Positions 45,118 through 56,897 of a DNA stretch of 64,000 bases are shown one piece after another (within the stretch, counting starts at the first letter, position 1; the number at the start of each line of letters is the position of its first letter). The stretch lies in contig NC_053037.3 of NCBI RefSeq assembly GCF_002575655.3, positions 48,271,242-48,335,241 on the forward strand, written 5' to 3'. The stretch is from Aegilops tauschii subsp. strangulata. Lineage: Eukaryota > Streptophyta > Magnoliopsida > Poales > Poaceae. The notes under the pieces were generated by a model. It was given only the letters and a program-made list of their open reading frames with translations. It was not told the origin of the DNA and ran no database searches. The position numbers were made by a program, and so were the translations under genes.

Positions 45118-46183
45118 CTATTACTCCACACATCGACCGCTATCCAGCATGCATCTAGAGTATTAAGTTCATAAAGAACAGAGTAACGCATTAAGAAAGA
45201 TGACATGATGTAGAGGGATAAACTCATGCAATATGATATAAACCCCATCTTTTTATCCTCGATGGAAACAATACAATACGTGCCTTGCTGCCCCTGCTGT
45301 CACTGGGAAAGGACACCGCAAGATTGAACCCAAAGCTAAGCACTTCTCCCATTGCAAGAAAGATCAATCTAGTAGGTCAAACCAAACTGATAATTCGAAG
45401 AGAATTGCAAAGATAACTTAATCACACATAAAATAATTCAGAGGAGATTCCAATATTTCTCATAGATAAACTTGATCATAAACCCACAATTCATCGGATC
45501 TCGACAAACACACCGCAAAAAAGAGTTACATCGAATAGATCTCCAAGAAGATCGAGGAGAACTTTGTATTGAGATTCAAAGAGAGAGAAGAAGCCATCTA
45601 GCTAATAACTATGGACCCGAAGGTCTGTGGTAAAATACTCACAACTCATCGGAAGGGCTATGGTGTTGATGTAGAAGCCCTCCATGATCAATTCCCCCTC
45701 CAGCGGAGCGCCGGCGAAGGCTCCAAGATGGGATCTCGCGGATACAGAAGGTTACGGCGGTGGAAATAGTTTTTTGTGGTCGCTTCTGATGTTTTCGGGG
45801 TACATGGGTATATATAGGAGGAAGAAGTAGGTCGGTGGATGCTCGAGGGGCCCACGAGACAGGGGGCGTGCCCAGTAGGGGGGCGCGCCCTCCACCCTCG
45901 TGGCCGCCTCGTTTGTTTCTTGACTTCCACTCCAAGTCCTCTGGATCACGTTTGTTCCAAAAAGATCGCTCCCGAAGGTTTCATTCCGTTTGGACTCCGT
46001 TTGATATTCCTTTTCTTCGAAACACTGGAATAGGCAAAAAACAGCAATTCGGGCTGGGCCTCCGGTTAGTAGGTTAGTCCCAAAAATGATATAAAAGTGT
46101 AAAGTAAAGCCCATAAACATCCAAAACAGGTAATATAATAGCATGGAACAATCAAAAACTATAGATACGTTGGAGACGTATCA
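45118..46183 (-). repeat. LTR fragment (Sabrina-like by recall), same orientation as TNP2
   Basis: On the minus strand it starts TGATACGTCTCCAACGTATC at 46183, a very common Triticeae LTR start, and includes TATA box, untranslated leader and most of R/U5. The left part breaks off near 45118, before an LTR end. No partner LTR or internal domain is present. To its right is host DNA and to its left the CACTA TNP2 leader, so it sits at a truncation point. The family name is recalled and unverified. Confidence 0.65.
45808..45818 (-). promoter_or_regulatory. TATA box of the LTR fragment
   Basis: The minus strand reads CCTATATATAC, about 370 bp from the LTR start. Transcripts would run leftward through the LTR and directly into the TNP2 leader and coding region. 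Confidence 0.55.
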
Positions 46184-46234
46184 GACACCCTCTACCGTGC
46201 GGATCCTCCTCCAGCCATGCACTAAATTACTCAC

Positions 46235-46430
46235 TTTCGCCGACGTGTGGGACAGCTAGCATCTGGGTCCACCAGCCATGCACTAAATTACTCCGTAGTA
46301 GAGTGATGGTAGACTAACCCGATCGAAGCGCCGCAGTAATGCCCAATGAGCCGTCAAATCACAAAACCCCCTCCTTTCCAGCAGTAAGTTGGACGGACGA
46401 AGCAACCATCATTTCACTCTTCTCTCTCAG
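46235..46430 (+). repeat. Upstream region of B3-like gene A (duplicate of 49960-50130)
   Basis: The sequence from CAGTAATGCCCAATGAGCCG through AGTAAG.TGGACGGACGAAGC is nearly the same as at 50060-50130 ahead of gene B. Before it, a 25-bp repeat, CCAGCCATGCACTAAATTAC, occurs twice (46213 and 46271). It shows that promoter and gene were duplicated together. Confidence 0.7.
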
Positions 46431-46519
46431 CTTCCTCTCTTGAAGAAAACCCCCACTCGCTTCGCTTATCCCTCATCTCGTTCCTCATTTCACTCTTCTC
46501 TCTTAGCTTACTCACTTGG

Positions 46520-49190
46520 ATGGACGCTGGAGCACCGGCCGACATGATGTCTATGGCTCTGGCCAAAACTGTCGAGGCTCATGGTACGAAGAAGCGCAAG
46601 CACCCCGCCGAGACTACCGCAGACAAGCTCAAAGCCATCGCCCTGTCCAAGCCCCCCTCTCCGGGATCCCTCATTAAGCAAGTCCAGGTAATATCTCTTC
46701 TTGATGATCTTTTTCTCGATCTTGATCGTGTTTTTTCATCTAACACGCAGTACTAGTACTAGTAGTACAACTTTCTGGGTGATCTTGCATGTGATTTTAG
46801 TGTGCCAAATGACGGTTCTAAATTCCTATTTTGACCAAAACATGCGAGAGGTTGACACTGATTTCTTATAGATTATTTTCAACTACTCCCTCTGTCCCAA
46901 ATTTCTTGTCTTAGATTTGTCTAGATACGGATGTATCTAATACTAAAATGTGACTTGATACATCCGTATCTAGACAAATCTAAGACAAGAATTTTGGGAC
47001 GGAGGGAGTACTTTATGAACATCAATGCTACCTTTGAAGAGGGTATATTTGCCTCAGTAACTTGTGTTATGGATAATGCAAGTAATCCCTCTGCTCTCAT
47101 GCCTTTGAATACATGTTCTAGTGTCTTTGTCCACTCATTTCTGTGCGTATATGTAGTCATATATGGAGTATAATATCGAAAATCATCTTATATTTCTGAA
47201 CGGAGGTAGTAATAAAATATGGTTTCTGTTTGAATTAGAACCAGGTCCGCGGTGGAGATGAAGTTCTCAAAGTCATGCCGTGTGAACTGGAAGAGTTGAG
47301 GATGAGTTCTACTGCTAAACTATCCAGCTGCTGTGTCCTTGTCACCACGTGTCCTGAACTAGTGTTTTCCTGTAGCATTGTTGTCAGGCGTGCTCTTGAG
47401 GCTGTACTTGACCACAGCAATTTCCTGGCTGTGCCTTCGATTACGAAGGGTGTGGTTCTTGTAAAGCTTCCCAACAAATCTAATGCGGCCTGTCTTCATC
47501 ATCATGTTTATGAGTGGAAAGACCACTCTGTTAGGTTCTCCAAGGTTGACGAGATGGTGATGGTGCATGTAGACATCTCTCACGAAGTACATGGCCTAGT
47601 CAGTTATGCGGGGTTCATCCCGTAGGTCGGTGGCAAGAAATAGTCTGCAGAGTTTAATTAGTGCAACTTTGCTTGTCTGTAGTAAGTACTATTGTTCAGT
47701 ACTTGATTTGTGTTTGTGAACCCTGTATTGTTTATTAGTACTGCCGCTTTTGGTGTGTGGTCAGTCCTGAGAATGGTCTATGTTAATGTCTGTCCACTCA
47801 ATTCAGTCTGACTATTTTGAAGTATCCAGATCATCCTTTTTGTGAGGACGGTTTATCAATTATGGTTACACTCCAATATCTGTATGCATTGCAGGGCTTA
47901 TGGCACCCACCAGGATTTCCAGTCCCATGGATGTTCGGTCCATACAATTTGTCACGACCTTTGGACTGTCTTGCTTGTGGGAGTAGGCGGGGCCCCTGCA
48001 TGCCACCCATAGTTGGACGATCAATCTTCTGTTTAGTAATTCAACATAGTGATTTCCTCGTAAGGATTTGCTCGTGTCACATCAAGTAAATCTTATTGAT
48101 TTACTGTCTAAATCTTATTGATTTAATGTCATGTTTTCTTTCTTTTCCTGCAATTTTACAATGCCGGTTTTGCCATGTGACATTCATCACAGAATAAACC
48201 GTTTGGTTTGCTCTACGATGGCTATTTTTGCAGGTTTCACTTCTTATGTCGTGTCAGTAACGAAGGCACTGTCCATCACTTATATTACTGGAAAAAATTG
48301 GATCAGTCTGTTGTCTGAGTACAAACTAAATCCCTATGATGAACTGCAGTTTGGTTTAACAAAAATGCCACAATTAGTCCTTCTCGCGTTTAAAAGAAAT
48401 GAAGAAAAAAACTGGATCACGGTCACGGATCCTAGTCAAGTTAGAAAGCTGATCATAGCAGACCAGACACGATCACCACTGTCTCGCACATCGGTACCAC
48501 CTTCAGCAACGGATCAAGCACCGGCAGTTGCTCTAGCACTCACAGCGGCAACAGCTTAGTCTGATCCAGCTGAGGATTGGGCACCGACCGCGTCAGCGGA
48601 TCAGTCTGATCTACCGGAGGATCGAGCATCGACACCGTCACCTGCTCTACAAGGAGCACCATCTCCGGCAGCAGCAGCGGCTTCGGCACCTGCACCAACA
48701 CTTGCACTTGCATTTGCTCCGGCCCGTGCAGCAGCAACCGAGCGAGCAGTTGCACCGGCAACAGACTGGGCTGTAGTTCACACTTCATATACCAAAGTCC
48801 TTACAAAAACCAACATGTCCACCTTCTTGGTAAGCATTGGCCGCCCAAGTGCTTCGTTCTTTTTTTTCCATGTTGTTTCACATGATTCATTGTGTTGATC
48901 TAACTATTTGGGTATGTCTTCTTGTTTGCAAACAGAGAATGCCTAGAGCAACGAGGGAGTCGTTCAACAATCCGGGCGACCGTGGCCAAGTTTCTCTTAC
49001 CATGCGCAGCCTTGGTGTGAATGAACCTGCTCAATATACCGTAAGTACAAAGGATGGTCGCATGATGATTGATGCTAAAGGATGGTCAAGGTTCAAATCT
49101 AAGTCATATCTTGCGGTAGGGGATGATGTCAAAGTCGAACTTTCTCGGCAAGGAGAGCTGGTCCAAATCAACTTTGAAATTCTTCAGTAG
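46520..49190 (+). pseudogene. Gene A: protein with two B3-like segments, premature stop
   Basis: Exon 1 is 46520-46687 (56 codons, basic: GTKKRKHP, donor AG/GTAATA). Exon 2 is 47239 to about 47621 (acceptor TTAG, donor GTAGGT likely). Exon 3 is 48234-48830, encoding TGKNWISLLSEYKLNPYDELQF, which fits the second half of a B3 DNA-binding fold, then an Ala/Pro-rich linker. Exon 4 is 48936-49190, encoding DAKGWSRFKSKSYLAVGDDVKVEL, again B3-like, stopping at 49190. An in-frame TAG at 48557-48559 splits exon 3, though the frame stays open for 90 codons beyond it to a clean GTAAGC donor joining exon 4 in phase. The join of exon 2 to exon 3 does not keep phase with the sites I can see; an extra exon near 47897-48090 is possible. 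If functional it would be a nuclear DNA-binding protein; that is inference. Confidence 0.5.
46886..47008. mobile_element. Stowaway MITE (Thalos-like) in intron 1 of gene A
   Basis: 123 bp, with ends CTCCCTCTGTCCCAAATTTC and GAATTTTGGGACGGAGGGAG. It is an almost perfect palindrome centred on the ACATCCGTATCTAGACAAAT motif, flanked by TA on both sides (46884-46885, 47009-47010). A further diverged single end (TTCTGAACGGAGGTAGTA) lies near 47195. Confidence 0.9.
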
Positions 49191-49959
49191 CAGCACGCAA
49201 CTACCGAACTGATCTATCCTCCGAGAGATTTTCATGTAATAATCTGGCATGGTGAAACAAGTGTCCTGTGTGTATAAGTAGTACGACAGTATTATTTATC
49301 ACATGGTATATCGCTGATAGAATTGCAACTCTCATTACTGGTTAGGAACCGTCGCTCGATTTCATTCCAACAGCTGCCGTGATTTATTCAATTTTGTGTA
49401 TTCGCCTTGCGATAGCATCTAAAACCAGCGCCGTACCGATCGCTTGCAATATGAAAAGCGCTGAGGTAGAACACATGGGCCCCCAAACATGTAGGGTGGG
49501 CCTGCGGCCCAAAGTCCAGAACCGTGAGCCTGCCTGAGTATTATATTCTCAGCTGAACCCCCATAATGCTCGTGCGTTGCACGTAACATCAAGATGCATT
49601 TGTATGAGTATTTTATCTTGTGAGAGAAAAGGATGAACGAGGGAAGGCCTTATTTGCAAATCTGGAGAGGTGTGTGGGTACCTTTTTGCAAAATTGTCAT
49701 AGTTTCCTTCCTATCCGTCAGATATAAATCGGATGGCCTGTATTGCAGGATGGCAGGCACACCATCATCACCAACTCGTCTATACTGTGTTAAAAACAAC
49801 TCTGTTTTTTATAATTATATATGTTATATATATTCCCCTTGATTTTTCTTATGTATAAAGTTGTGATATAAAAGATTTGTATATTTCTTTACAGAGGGAG
49901 TATCTCTCTGTCAAAAATATATTTATGTGTAACTAGTTACTCCTGTCTTTCTACTTCCT
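49191..49959. other. 3' region of gene A and spacer
   Basis: No gene is seen. One relic MITE end (ACAGAGGGAGTATCTC) lies near 49894. AT-rich sequence elsewhere. Confidence 0.4.
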
Positions 49960-50130
49960 TTCGCTGATATGTGGGGCATCCGGCAACGGGGTCCATGTGC
50001 CATATGCACAAATTAGAGTGCACAACTGCACGGTAGACACACCCCGGTCGTAGCACCGCAGTAATTCCCAATGAGCCGTCAAATCACAACCCCCCCTTTC
50101 CAGCTTTAGCAGTAAGCTGGACGGACGAAG
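49960..50130 (+). repeat. Upstream region of gene B (duplicate of 46235-46430)
   Basis: This is collinear with the gene A upstream block, including ATGTGGG/GTGTGGG, GGGTCCA, GCACCGCAGTAAT and the GGACGGACGAAGC end. It is followed by a pyrimidine-rich leader and a possible first exon around 50190-50330. The interval 50131-51075 has weak coding signals only; one 62-residue ORF (50603-50791) might be an exon. Confidence 0.65.
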
Positions 50131-51075
50131 CGGCAATATTTCACTGGGCCTGAATCCCCTTCTCCCTCATCTGCTTGTTCAGAGAAAAACCCCTCTCGGC
50201 GATTGCATAGGGTTTTCTCAAGGAGAACCAGGTACGAATTCTTCATCCATCCCCGATAAATCCAAGTCCCTTGGTCGCAGGTAATCCTAGAATGGCAGCC
50301 GCCGCCGTTGATGCATTTTTCTTCCTACTAAATCTAGTGTGTTTCATTTGCAGTGCCCAAAGTGCGAGGACCCTACAGGTTTCTGCGCCCTCGGCGAGAT
50401 GCCACACTTGTTCCTTCTCACCCTAACACGGGATTTTAAAACGCGCACAGTATGTTCCGAGAACCGCTTTTCTATCTGAGAGGGTGGGGGTTTTTTGAAC
50501 ATGCTGTCGACTAATTTGGAAATTTGGATTGTTATATTTGGATAAAAGGTACTACTAGTACAATGGTCAACACTGACGTGAAGGAGGAAGATATTTCTAG
50601 ATTTGGATAGGGAATACTTCCTACAGTGCATTATTTGCTTTGCCAAAACACATGTACTCAAGATGCTCGTCCTTGCCATAACTGAATACACCAGTTTAAT
50701 GGTCACAGTGAAGACAAGCCATGGATATAAGTTCCGAGTTGGGTTCATGAACCAAGAAGATCGTTGCTTTTTTATGGCCGAACTTGAATAAACTTTCTCA
50801 AGTGTTACGGACTAAAAGTTGGCGCACGAATGTTGACGGAAATAGCAGAACCTGGTCTCATCTTCACTGTGATCTTCCACCCCGACATCGTTCCAATTGT
50901 TCATCCATGTTAGTTTTGTATCTAGTTCTTGCTTGTTGCCTCGATTACTTCTTAATCCACCTATTCTGTCTAACTAATCACAATTTAACTTTAGAAGTAG
51001 CAACAAATCTCTCACGAAGATGGTACTTCTAACTAATATTTTCTTATAATTGGTGGCACATGTAGGTTTTTTCAG

Positions 51076-51611
51076 AGTTAAGCAGGCTGCTTGTTTGTTA
51101 TTCTGTAATAACTTGGCTGTTACTGATGGCACTGAAGTTGACATGGACGACATCCACAAGTTCCTACACTTTATTGATCGTCTTGAGGTCCTTGTGGGGC
51201 GTTTCAATGGTGGAAGGCCACGTGGGATATGTGTGCCACTGCTGCACTCGTTGAACAGGTCCAACTGTGTTGAGAAACTTATGGTACGAGATGTTTTCTG
51301 TTATATATGTTGTTCATAAACTATTGCTTATACACAGTTTTACAGTTGTGATCTTCTTGAAACAGAAACTGCCCAGTTCTATTGTTCCTATACAGATTCC
51401 TGACCATGGTCGGGTCAGACTTGCGCTTGGTCACAACATGATGTTTATGTCGACCTACTCCATTCCCCTTGGAGGTGAAAAGATACTTATTCATGGGTGG
51501 TCTCAAATAATGAAGTCCCGTCCATCTTGGAGAATAGGACAGAAGATTATGTTCATGCTTTTCCATGGCTCTAAAGCGAATATCCTGTTTATTGACCACA
51601 TTGCGAGATGA
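51076..51611 (+). CDS. Gene B: last two exons of a B3-like protein
   Basis: The exon 51076-51283 (acceptor TTTTTTCAG, donor ATG/GTACGAG) and the exon 51366-51611 (acceptor GAAACAG, stop TGA at 51609) join in phase without a stop. The first encodes a mixed alpha/beta segment (DMDDIHKFLHFIDRLEVLVGRF). The second encodes ILIHGWSQIMKSRPSWRIGQ followed by KIMFMLF, which aligns with the gene A C-terminus and with the W-x(2)-F/I...GD/GQ...F pattern of B3 domains. Upstream exons are not clear, so the gene may be 5'-truncated or degenerate. The duplicated upstream region shows it is a tandem paralogue of gene A. Function unproven; possible nuclear DNA binding. Confidence 0.45.
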
Positions 51612-52839
51612 AGCCGCTTTCAGAAGGTTGTGGATGCGCAGGGTGGCACCTGGGCCTTGTCCAGGGGCTTGGCGGCCTCACCCTTGGTTAACTGTAGGCA
51701 AAGTAGCACTGTTCGAGGCGTGCTTTGTACGGTTGAACCTGTATAAGTACTCATACTACTTTCAGCTTTGGTTGTTAAGTGCCCCTGCTGGTTTCAGTTA
51801 AGGTTGTTAAGTACTCCTGCTACTTTTACAGTCGGTCGTGTTTCTTCAGTCATGTCTTCCTCCAACCGCCAAAACCAAACCAGCGTCGGCGGGCCGCCTG
51901 CTTCCGCCTCCCACGGCTGGCTGCACCTCAGCGCACGCATCGCCGCCCCACCGTCTCCTAAATCGTTAACGACGACGTCCGAGGCCTCGCCGTCGTCCTC
52001 CGCGCGCTTTGGTGCGCTTGCCGCGGCGCCGCCCTCTCGCGTTGTCAACATGGTCAACAAACAATAGGAATCGGCAGAAGTACGTGAAGAGGATGACAAT
52101 AGGGGCCCACCATGTCAACGTATGGAAAAATAAAATGCTTCCTCCTAGTGTTTTCCTGACATCTGGTACCCATGACATTGTGAGCGTATATAGTCAATAG
52201 ACAAGAGAACAGCACAAGATCGACTGACACCTGGGACGTAGCTGCTCGAGCAGTATCTTTTTTGTTATTGTTGAGACGGAGCAGGGTTTGAACTGGGCTG
52301 TGGCCCGTCTAGCCCAGGCTTATATTTTATGTTCACCATGTGACCAGCCCAGCTATTTGTTCTTTGTGAAAATGAGCCCAGTTTATTTTTTCTGAAGAAT
52401 ACCTAATCCAGGCCTACTTATTTTTCTACGCCCTGATGGGCTGCAACTCTTTCAAGACGCCTGCAAATCTTGAAAGTAATATGAAATGGGTTGTAAATAT
52501 AAAAACAGATGATAAATTGGCAATTACTTTATAATTTCTGAATTTTTTCACATTTTCAGATTCCTATTTCACTGGGCATTAACCTAATTTAAATATATCT
52601 TCAAAGTACTTTAAATCTGGCTCGATATTTCAGTATTAAAAATAGTTTGGAACCCATAGAAATATGTGCAATTGGCCCTGGACAACCAAAAAAACGGATT
52701 GCAATAAATTGCATAAGAAGTTGCAATGAGCTATATATAAATTATTAAAAAAAGAGGGAATGGTCTGACTTGTGGGCCTGTTAAGTTGACGCGTATGCAA
52801 GATTTTTTTAGTTATTATATATGTCAACAAACAATTCTA
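51612..52839. other. Spacer downstream of gene B
   Basis: Bases 51840-52070 are a diverged third copy of the GC-rich block found at 52860 and 53625 (CTTCCTCCAACCGCCAAA..., CCTCCCACGGCTGGCTG). A 50-bp segment, GTTAAGT.C.CCTGCT, is repeated at 51774 and 51806. The rest is AT-rich and without genes. Confidence 0.5.
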
Positions 52840-53215
52840 CCAGACGTAACCGCTGGATGTCAATCCAACGGCCGTCGTGTTTCTTCAATCTTTGATATTC
52901 TTCCTCCAGCCGCCAAAGCAGCGCCGGCGGGACCGCCTGCTCCCGCCTCCCGTGGCCGGCTGTGCTGCCGCGCAGGCCTCACCGCCTCCTACTACTCCCA
53001 CCGCTGGCCAGGGCATCCTTCTACTCACCCACACCCCCTGTTATTCTGCGGCGACGGCAGCCTCACACCGCAGCCGAACCAGTGAACCCTTGTACTCCTC
53101 TCCGTGCGGGCTTCCACTGCCGCGTCTTCCCTGGCTCTGCGTCGTCCCCTTCCTAGGCCTCGCCGTCGTCCACCACCCGGGTGCTCTCAGCGCGGCGTGG
53201 TCAATGTGGTCAACG
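52840..53215. repeat. GC-rich repeat block, copy 1
   Basis: It matches 53605-53985 over nearly 380 bp (shared CCTCCCGTGGCCGGCTGTGC, ACTCACCCACACCCCCTGTT and CACACCGCAGCCGAACCAGT). The reading frames have no fixed product and I treat it as a repeat of unknown class rather than a gene. Confidence 0.7.
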
Positions 53216-53259
53216 ACCGACTTCCATCGGAAGAGTGCTGTACGTGGAGAGGCTGACAG

Positions 53260-53530
53260 CTGGGTCCATGGGAGCCGCAAGGAAGTGCCTCCTTATTACG
53301 CGGAAAATAATTATTCCTCCACCTGACAGCAGGGACCCAAAGGACGGGCCACCGTATTTCGCGAAAAAAGTTCCCCCCTGACTGCTGGGACCCACTGGAC
53401 GGGCCGTCGTATTTCGCAAAAAAAACGTTCCCCCCGCTGTCAGCTCGGACCCACCGGAAGTGCATCCTTATTACGCACAAAAAATGAATACTCCCCCTGC
53501 TAGCTGGGACCCACCTTGGTGGGAGGCTGA
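53260..53530. repeat. Minisatellite of about 58-68 bp units (GGGACCCAC type)
   Basis: Four to five consecutive units, each with CTG.CAGC.GGGACCCAC, a short GC-rich core, then a TTATTACGC or TATTTCGC stretch, an A-run and a C-run. One further unit occurs at 54010-54100. The polypurine and polypyrimidine tracts recur at fixed phase. Confidence 0.7.
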
Positions 53531-53604
53531 CTTGTGGGCCTACTAAGTTGACTAGGACGGAGGCCTTTGTCAACTTAGTCAATATGAACGATTCTAGCTC
53601 CAGT

Positions 53605-53985
53605 GACCGTACGATGTCCATCCAACGGCCATAGTGCTTCTTCAACCTCTGGTCTTCTTGCTCCAGCCGCCCAAAGCAGCGCCGATCGTGCAGCATGCTC
53701 CTGCCTCCCGTGGCCGGCTGTGCTGCCGCGGAGGCCTCACCGCCCCCTACTACTCCAACCGCTGGCCAGGCCATCCCTCTACTCACCCACACCCCCTGTT
53801 ATTCTGCGGCGACGCTAGCCTCACACCGCAGCCGAACCAGTGAACCCTCATACTCCTCTATGCGTGGGCATGCACTGCCGCGTCTTCCCCGGCTCCGCGT
53901 CGTCCCCTTCCTAGGCCTCGCTGTCGTCCACCGCCCTGGTGCTCTCGGCGCGGCATGGTCAACGTGGTCAAGGAATGACTTCCAT
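53605..53985. repeat. GC-rich repeat block, copy 2
   Basis: A tandem duplicate of 52840-53215 with a period of about 755 bp, the intervening minisatellite belonging to the repeated unit. The copy is cut at 54104 by the retrotransposon, after part of its minisatellite. Confidence 0.7.
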
Positions 53986-54805
53986 CAACGTGGACTGTAC
54001 GTGGAGAGGCTGACAGCTGGGTCCACGGCCGCAGCAAGGAAGTGCCTCCTTATTACACGGAAAATAATGATTCCTCCACCTGACAGCAGGGACCCACCGG
54101 ACAGTGTCAGGACCGGTTTTCCAATAAAACATTTATTGAGAAACCGACCCTTTTATCGGACCAGCATAGAAGGATCCTTCTTACTGGTAGACAAATCCTT
54201 GATACAGAAATCCAGAAGTACTAAATATTATACAGGGTTGAGCTGAGGCTGCTCAACAAACTATTACAAGCATGCCGATATAATACATAAAGGCGGATAT
54301 GACACAAAGGGGTGTGGTGGCATAACTACTGACTCGTAATAAAAGTGGTGGTGGATAAGTCACAGTGAAGTGGGTGACTTGACTCCTAAATCTTACAACT
54401 CATCGAGCGCCGGAGTGGGGCTTGATGACTTTTATTCTGGGTAGCGGAAGCATATATAATACAAGTGACCAATTCCAGGATCGCACGGGACTGACTGGGA
54501 CTCCTCTAGGCGTCGGACTCGCTATCAAACTCTTCATCCATAAGATCGCCTTCGTCAACATCTGGCAAAATCAACAAGCCAGGTGAGTACTTTGAAAGTA
54601 CTCGCAAGACAGTTTGGACATAAGATATAACAAATGCAAACATGATGCACATGAGCAGATTAGAAATGCGCACTCAGATAATAAAGTTGCATAGCATGAT
54701 AAATAAAAAGGAAGTCAGGCGGTAGTCCTCCCGAAATACCAATAAAATAACTGAAGACCGGTCGGGTGTCTGAAGCGACGCCTCGAAAGGTAAAAATAAA
54801 TTAAC

Positions 54806-55108
54806 AATGCCGCAGTCGGGCGTCAGGGCGACACCACATAAAGGGCTCAGATTGGAATATAAACGACAGTGCGTGCCACAGTCGGACGTCTAAGCGACAT
54901 CACATAAAGGGCTTATATCAAAAGTAAATAGCAAGAGTGCCACAGTCGGACGTCTGAGCGACATCACATAAAGGGCTTATATCAAAAGTAAATAACAAGA
55001 GTGCCACAGTCGGACGTCTGAGCGACATCACATAAAGGGCTTATATCAAAAGTAAATAACAACAGTGCCACAGTCGGATGTCCGAGCGACATCACATAAA
55101 GGGCTTAT
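54806..55108 (-). repeat. CACAGTCGG array, 5 copies, in the chromovirus LTR
   Basis: Five units with period near 60 bp, three of them almost identical (GTGCCACAGTCGGACGTCTG ... CACATAAAGGGCTTATATC). They correspond to the arrays at 19600-19985 (6 units) and 24858-25035 (3 units). Confidence 0.9.
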
Positions 55109-56887
55109 ATTTCATTATTTGAATTCAAGTAGCTCATGAATTTAAATCATCTCAAGGGAATACTCATGTACGTAATAATAAATTGGTTAGTCCATCCACA
55201 GGAATAACATCCGACCTGGTTTACCACTCACGTTTGTTCACCGGAGGTTTTTCACTGAGACTGTCACGGAGACTGACACTGAGGCAGACGTTGGGGCTGA
55301 TACTGATAGGTATGTGTTGACCAAGATCCTTGACCATGGACACGATTACTCGGATGGTTTTGACTCTGCAGAGTTTGTACTTTTTAACCACAACCAATGG
55401 ATTTTAGTAGTCCCAAAGGACTAGTTCCGTTTACGGTATTTTAGGAGAAACACGTCTAACCAGAACACACCCATTCCACATCCCGCTGCCAGGAATCACC
55501 CTAGGAAACGTTCAAGAAAAACCTTAAGACGGGGAGGCTACAACCTCGCGTAGCATGGGATCAAATTTATATCGCGCGCTCTAAGGGGTGCCCCCCTCTT
55601 GGTCCCAACCGGAAACACCCATGCCCCCTGACCGGATGACAGGCTTTAATCCAGGGCCATGGTACCCTCATCCCGGCCCCTCTCTTTGGTGTGTACAAGG
55701 AAAGAGGTTTGCAACTTAATAAATCGTATTCTTTGTAGAAAACATGTGGTAGCACAGAGAGGGGACGGACAGTAACGCGGCTTGATCCATGTTAACACTG
55801 GAACTTAACGGTTGACATAAGACTGGCATGCTTCAACAATACCATCTTAACACCTTTCATGTCGCCACATGATTATGTTATCACCCATCAAATGATCACA
55901 TCAAGTTTCGAAACATACTGGTAGTTGCCTTGCATGCAATATAACACTCACTGATGCTCATATAAACATGCCATGAACTAACTATTCAAGCAAACATGCA
56001 AAACACTCATCATATCAAAGGTTCAAACGTGCTTGCCTGGTTCGGAGTAGTCCGAGTCTAGCTCGGCGAAGTTCGCGGCTCCGTCACCTCCTCCGGTATC
56101 TACGGTATCAAGAGAACGCGTACTAACGTAAATACCAAGTGTGCATAAAAGTTCTTCCAAATATTTTTCAAATAAATACTATAAAAAACTGGACAAAAAA
56201 TAAAACTGACAGAAAAAGAATCAACTAAAAAGCATGTTTTGTTTAAAAGATATAAAGGTTTTAGTCCAAGGACTAATCTGTGATGAAACAGAAAAGACCC
56301 AGGGGCTAGTTTGAAAAAGCAGAAAACGTTTCGGTTGGAAATACGCCAGCCCAGAAGGAAAGCGTACTTTGCCCGAAGGCGTTTTCAGAAAACGTTTCAA
56401 AACAGAAGACAAGAGGCTGACGAGGGGGTCCCACCCGTCAGGTTCAAACTTTGAAACAGAGCTCGCCGGCGCCGAGGCTCGCGGTGGTCGCCGGCGTTGA
56501 TCCACGGCGAGGTAGGGGGATCGGAGGGTACCTACGGGTTCACGGTGTCCTTCCGCGTCTGTGGGTGGTGGACTTGGTCGTCGGCGAGCACCTCGTCGAC
56601 GGTGGCCTCTACTCCGGCGAACGGTGGTTCGGGCGAGGATGATACTCTCCGACGGGAGCTGCAACCTTCAAATTAGGGCGCGGGTTAGAGAAGTGGTTGC
56701 ACTAGGAGGCTACTGGCATGGTTTGAGAGGCGGGGGTGCACGCACTTGAGCAAATCTTGCCGGATCCCGAAGCGGGTCGGGCCGGCCCGAGTCGGGGAAG
56801 AAGGCCTCCCCGAGGTCTCCCGAGTGGCTGGGCATGGTTCTGGTGACGTGGAGTGATGGTGCTTGGTCGAGATCGAGCTCGGGGCTT

Positions 56888-56897
56888 CCTTTTATAG
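56888..56897 (-). promoter_or_regulatory. TATA box of the 3' LTR
   Basis: The minus strand reads CTATAAAAGG, 1.12 kb from the LTR start and at the same place as in the two solo LTRs. Read-out from this LTR would run leftward across 54104 toward the B3-like genes, antisense to them. Confidence 0.65.

Noticed and set aside
44913..45248. Upstream extension of the TNP2 frame into the LTR fragment
   Set aside because: Not accepted as native coding sequence: the extension crosses the LTR junction, has an acceptor-like site just before the ATG at 44912, and lacks the conserved TNP2 N-terminus.
52877..54246. ORFs of 149 and 183 codons in the GC-rich repeat blocks
   Set aside because: The two repeat copies do not preserve a common product, and one ORF runs into the chromovirus LTR.
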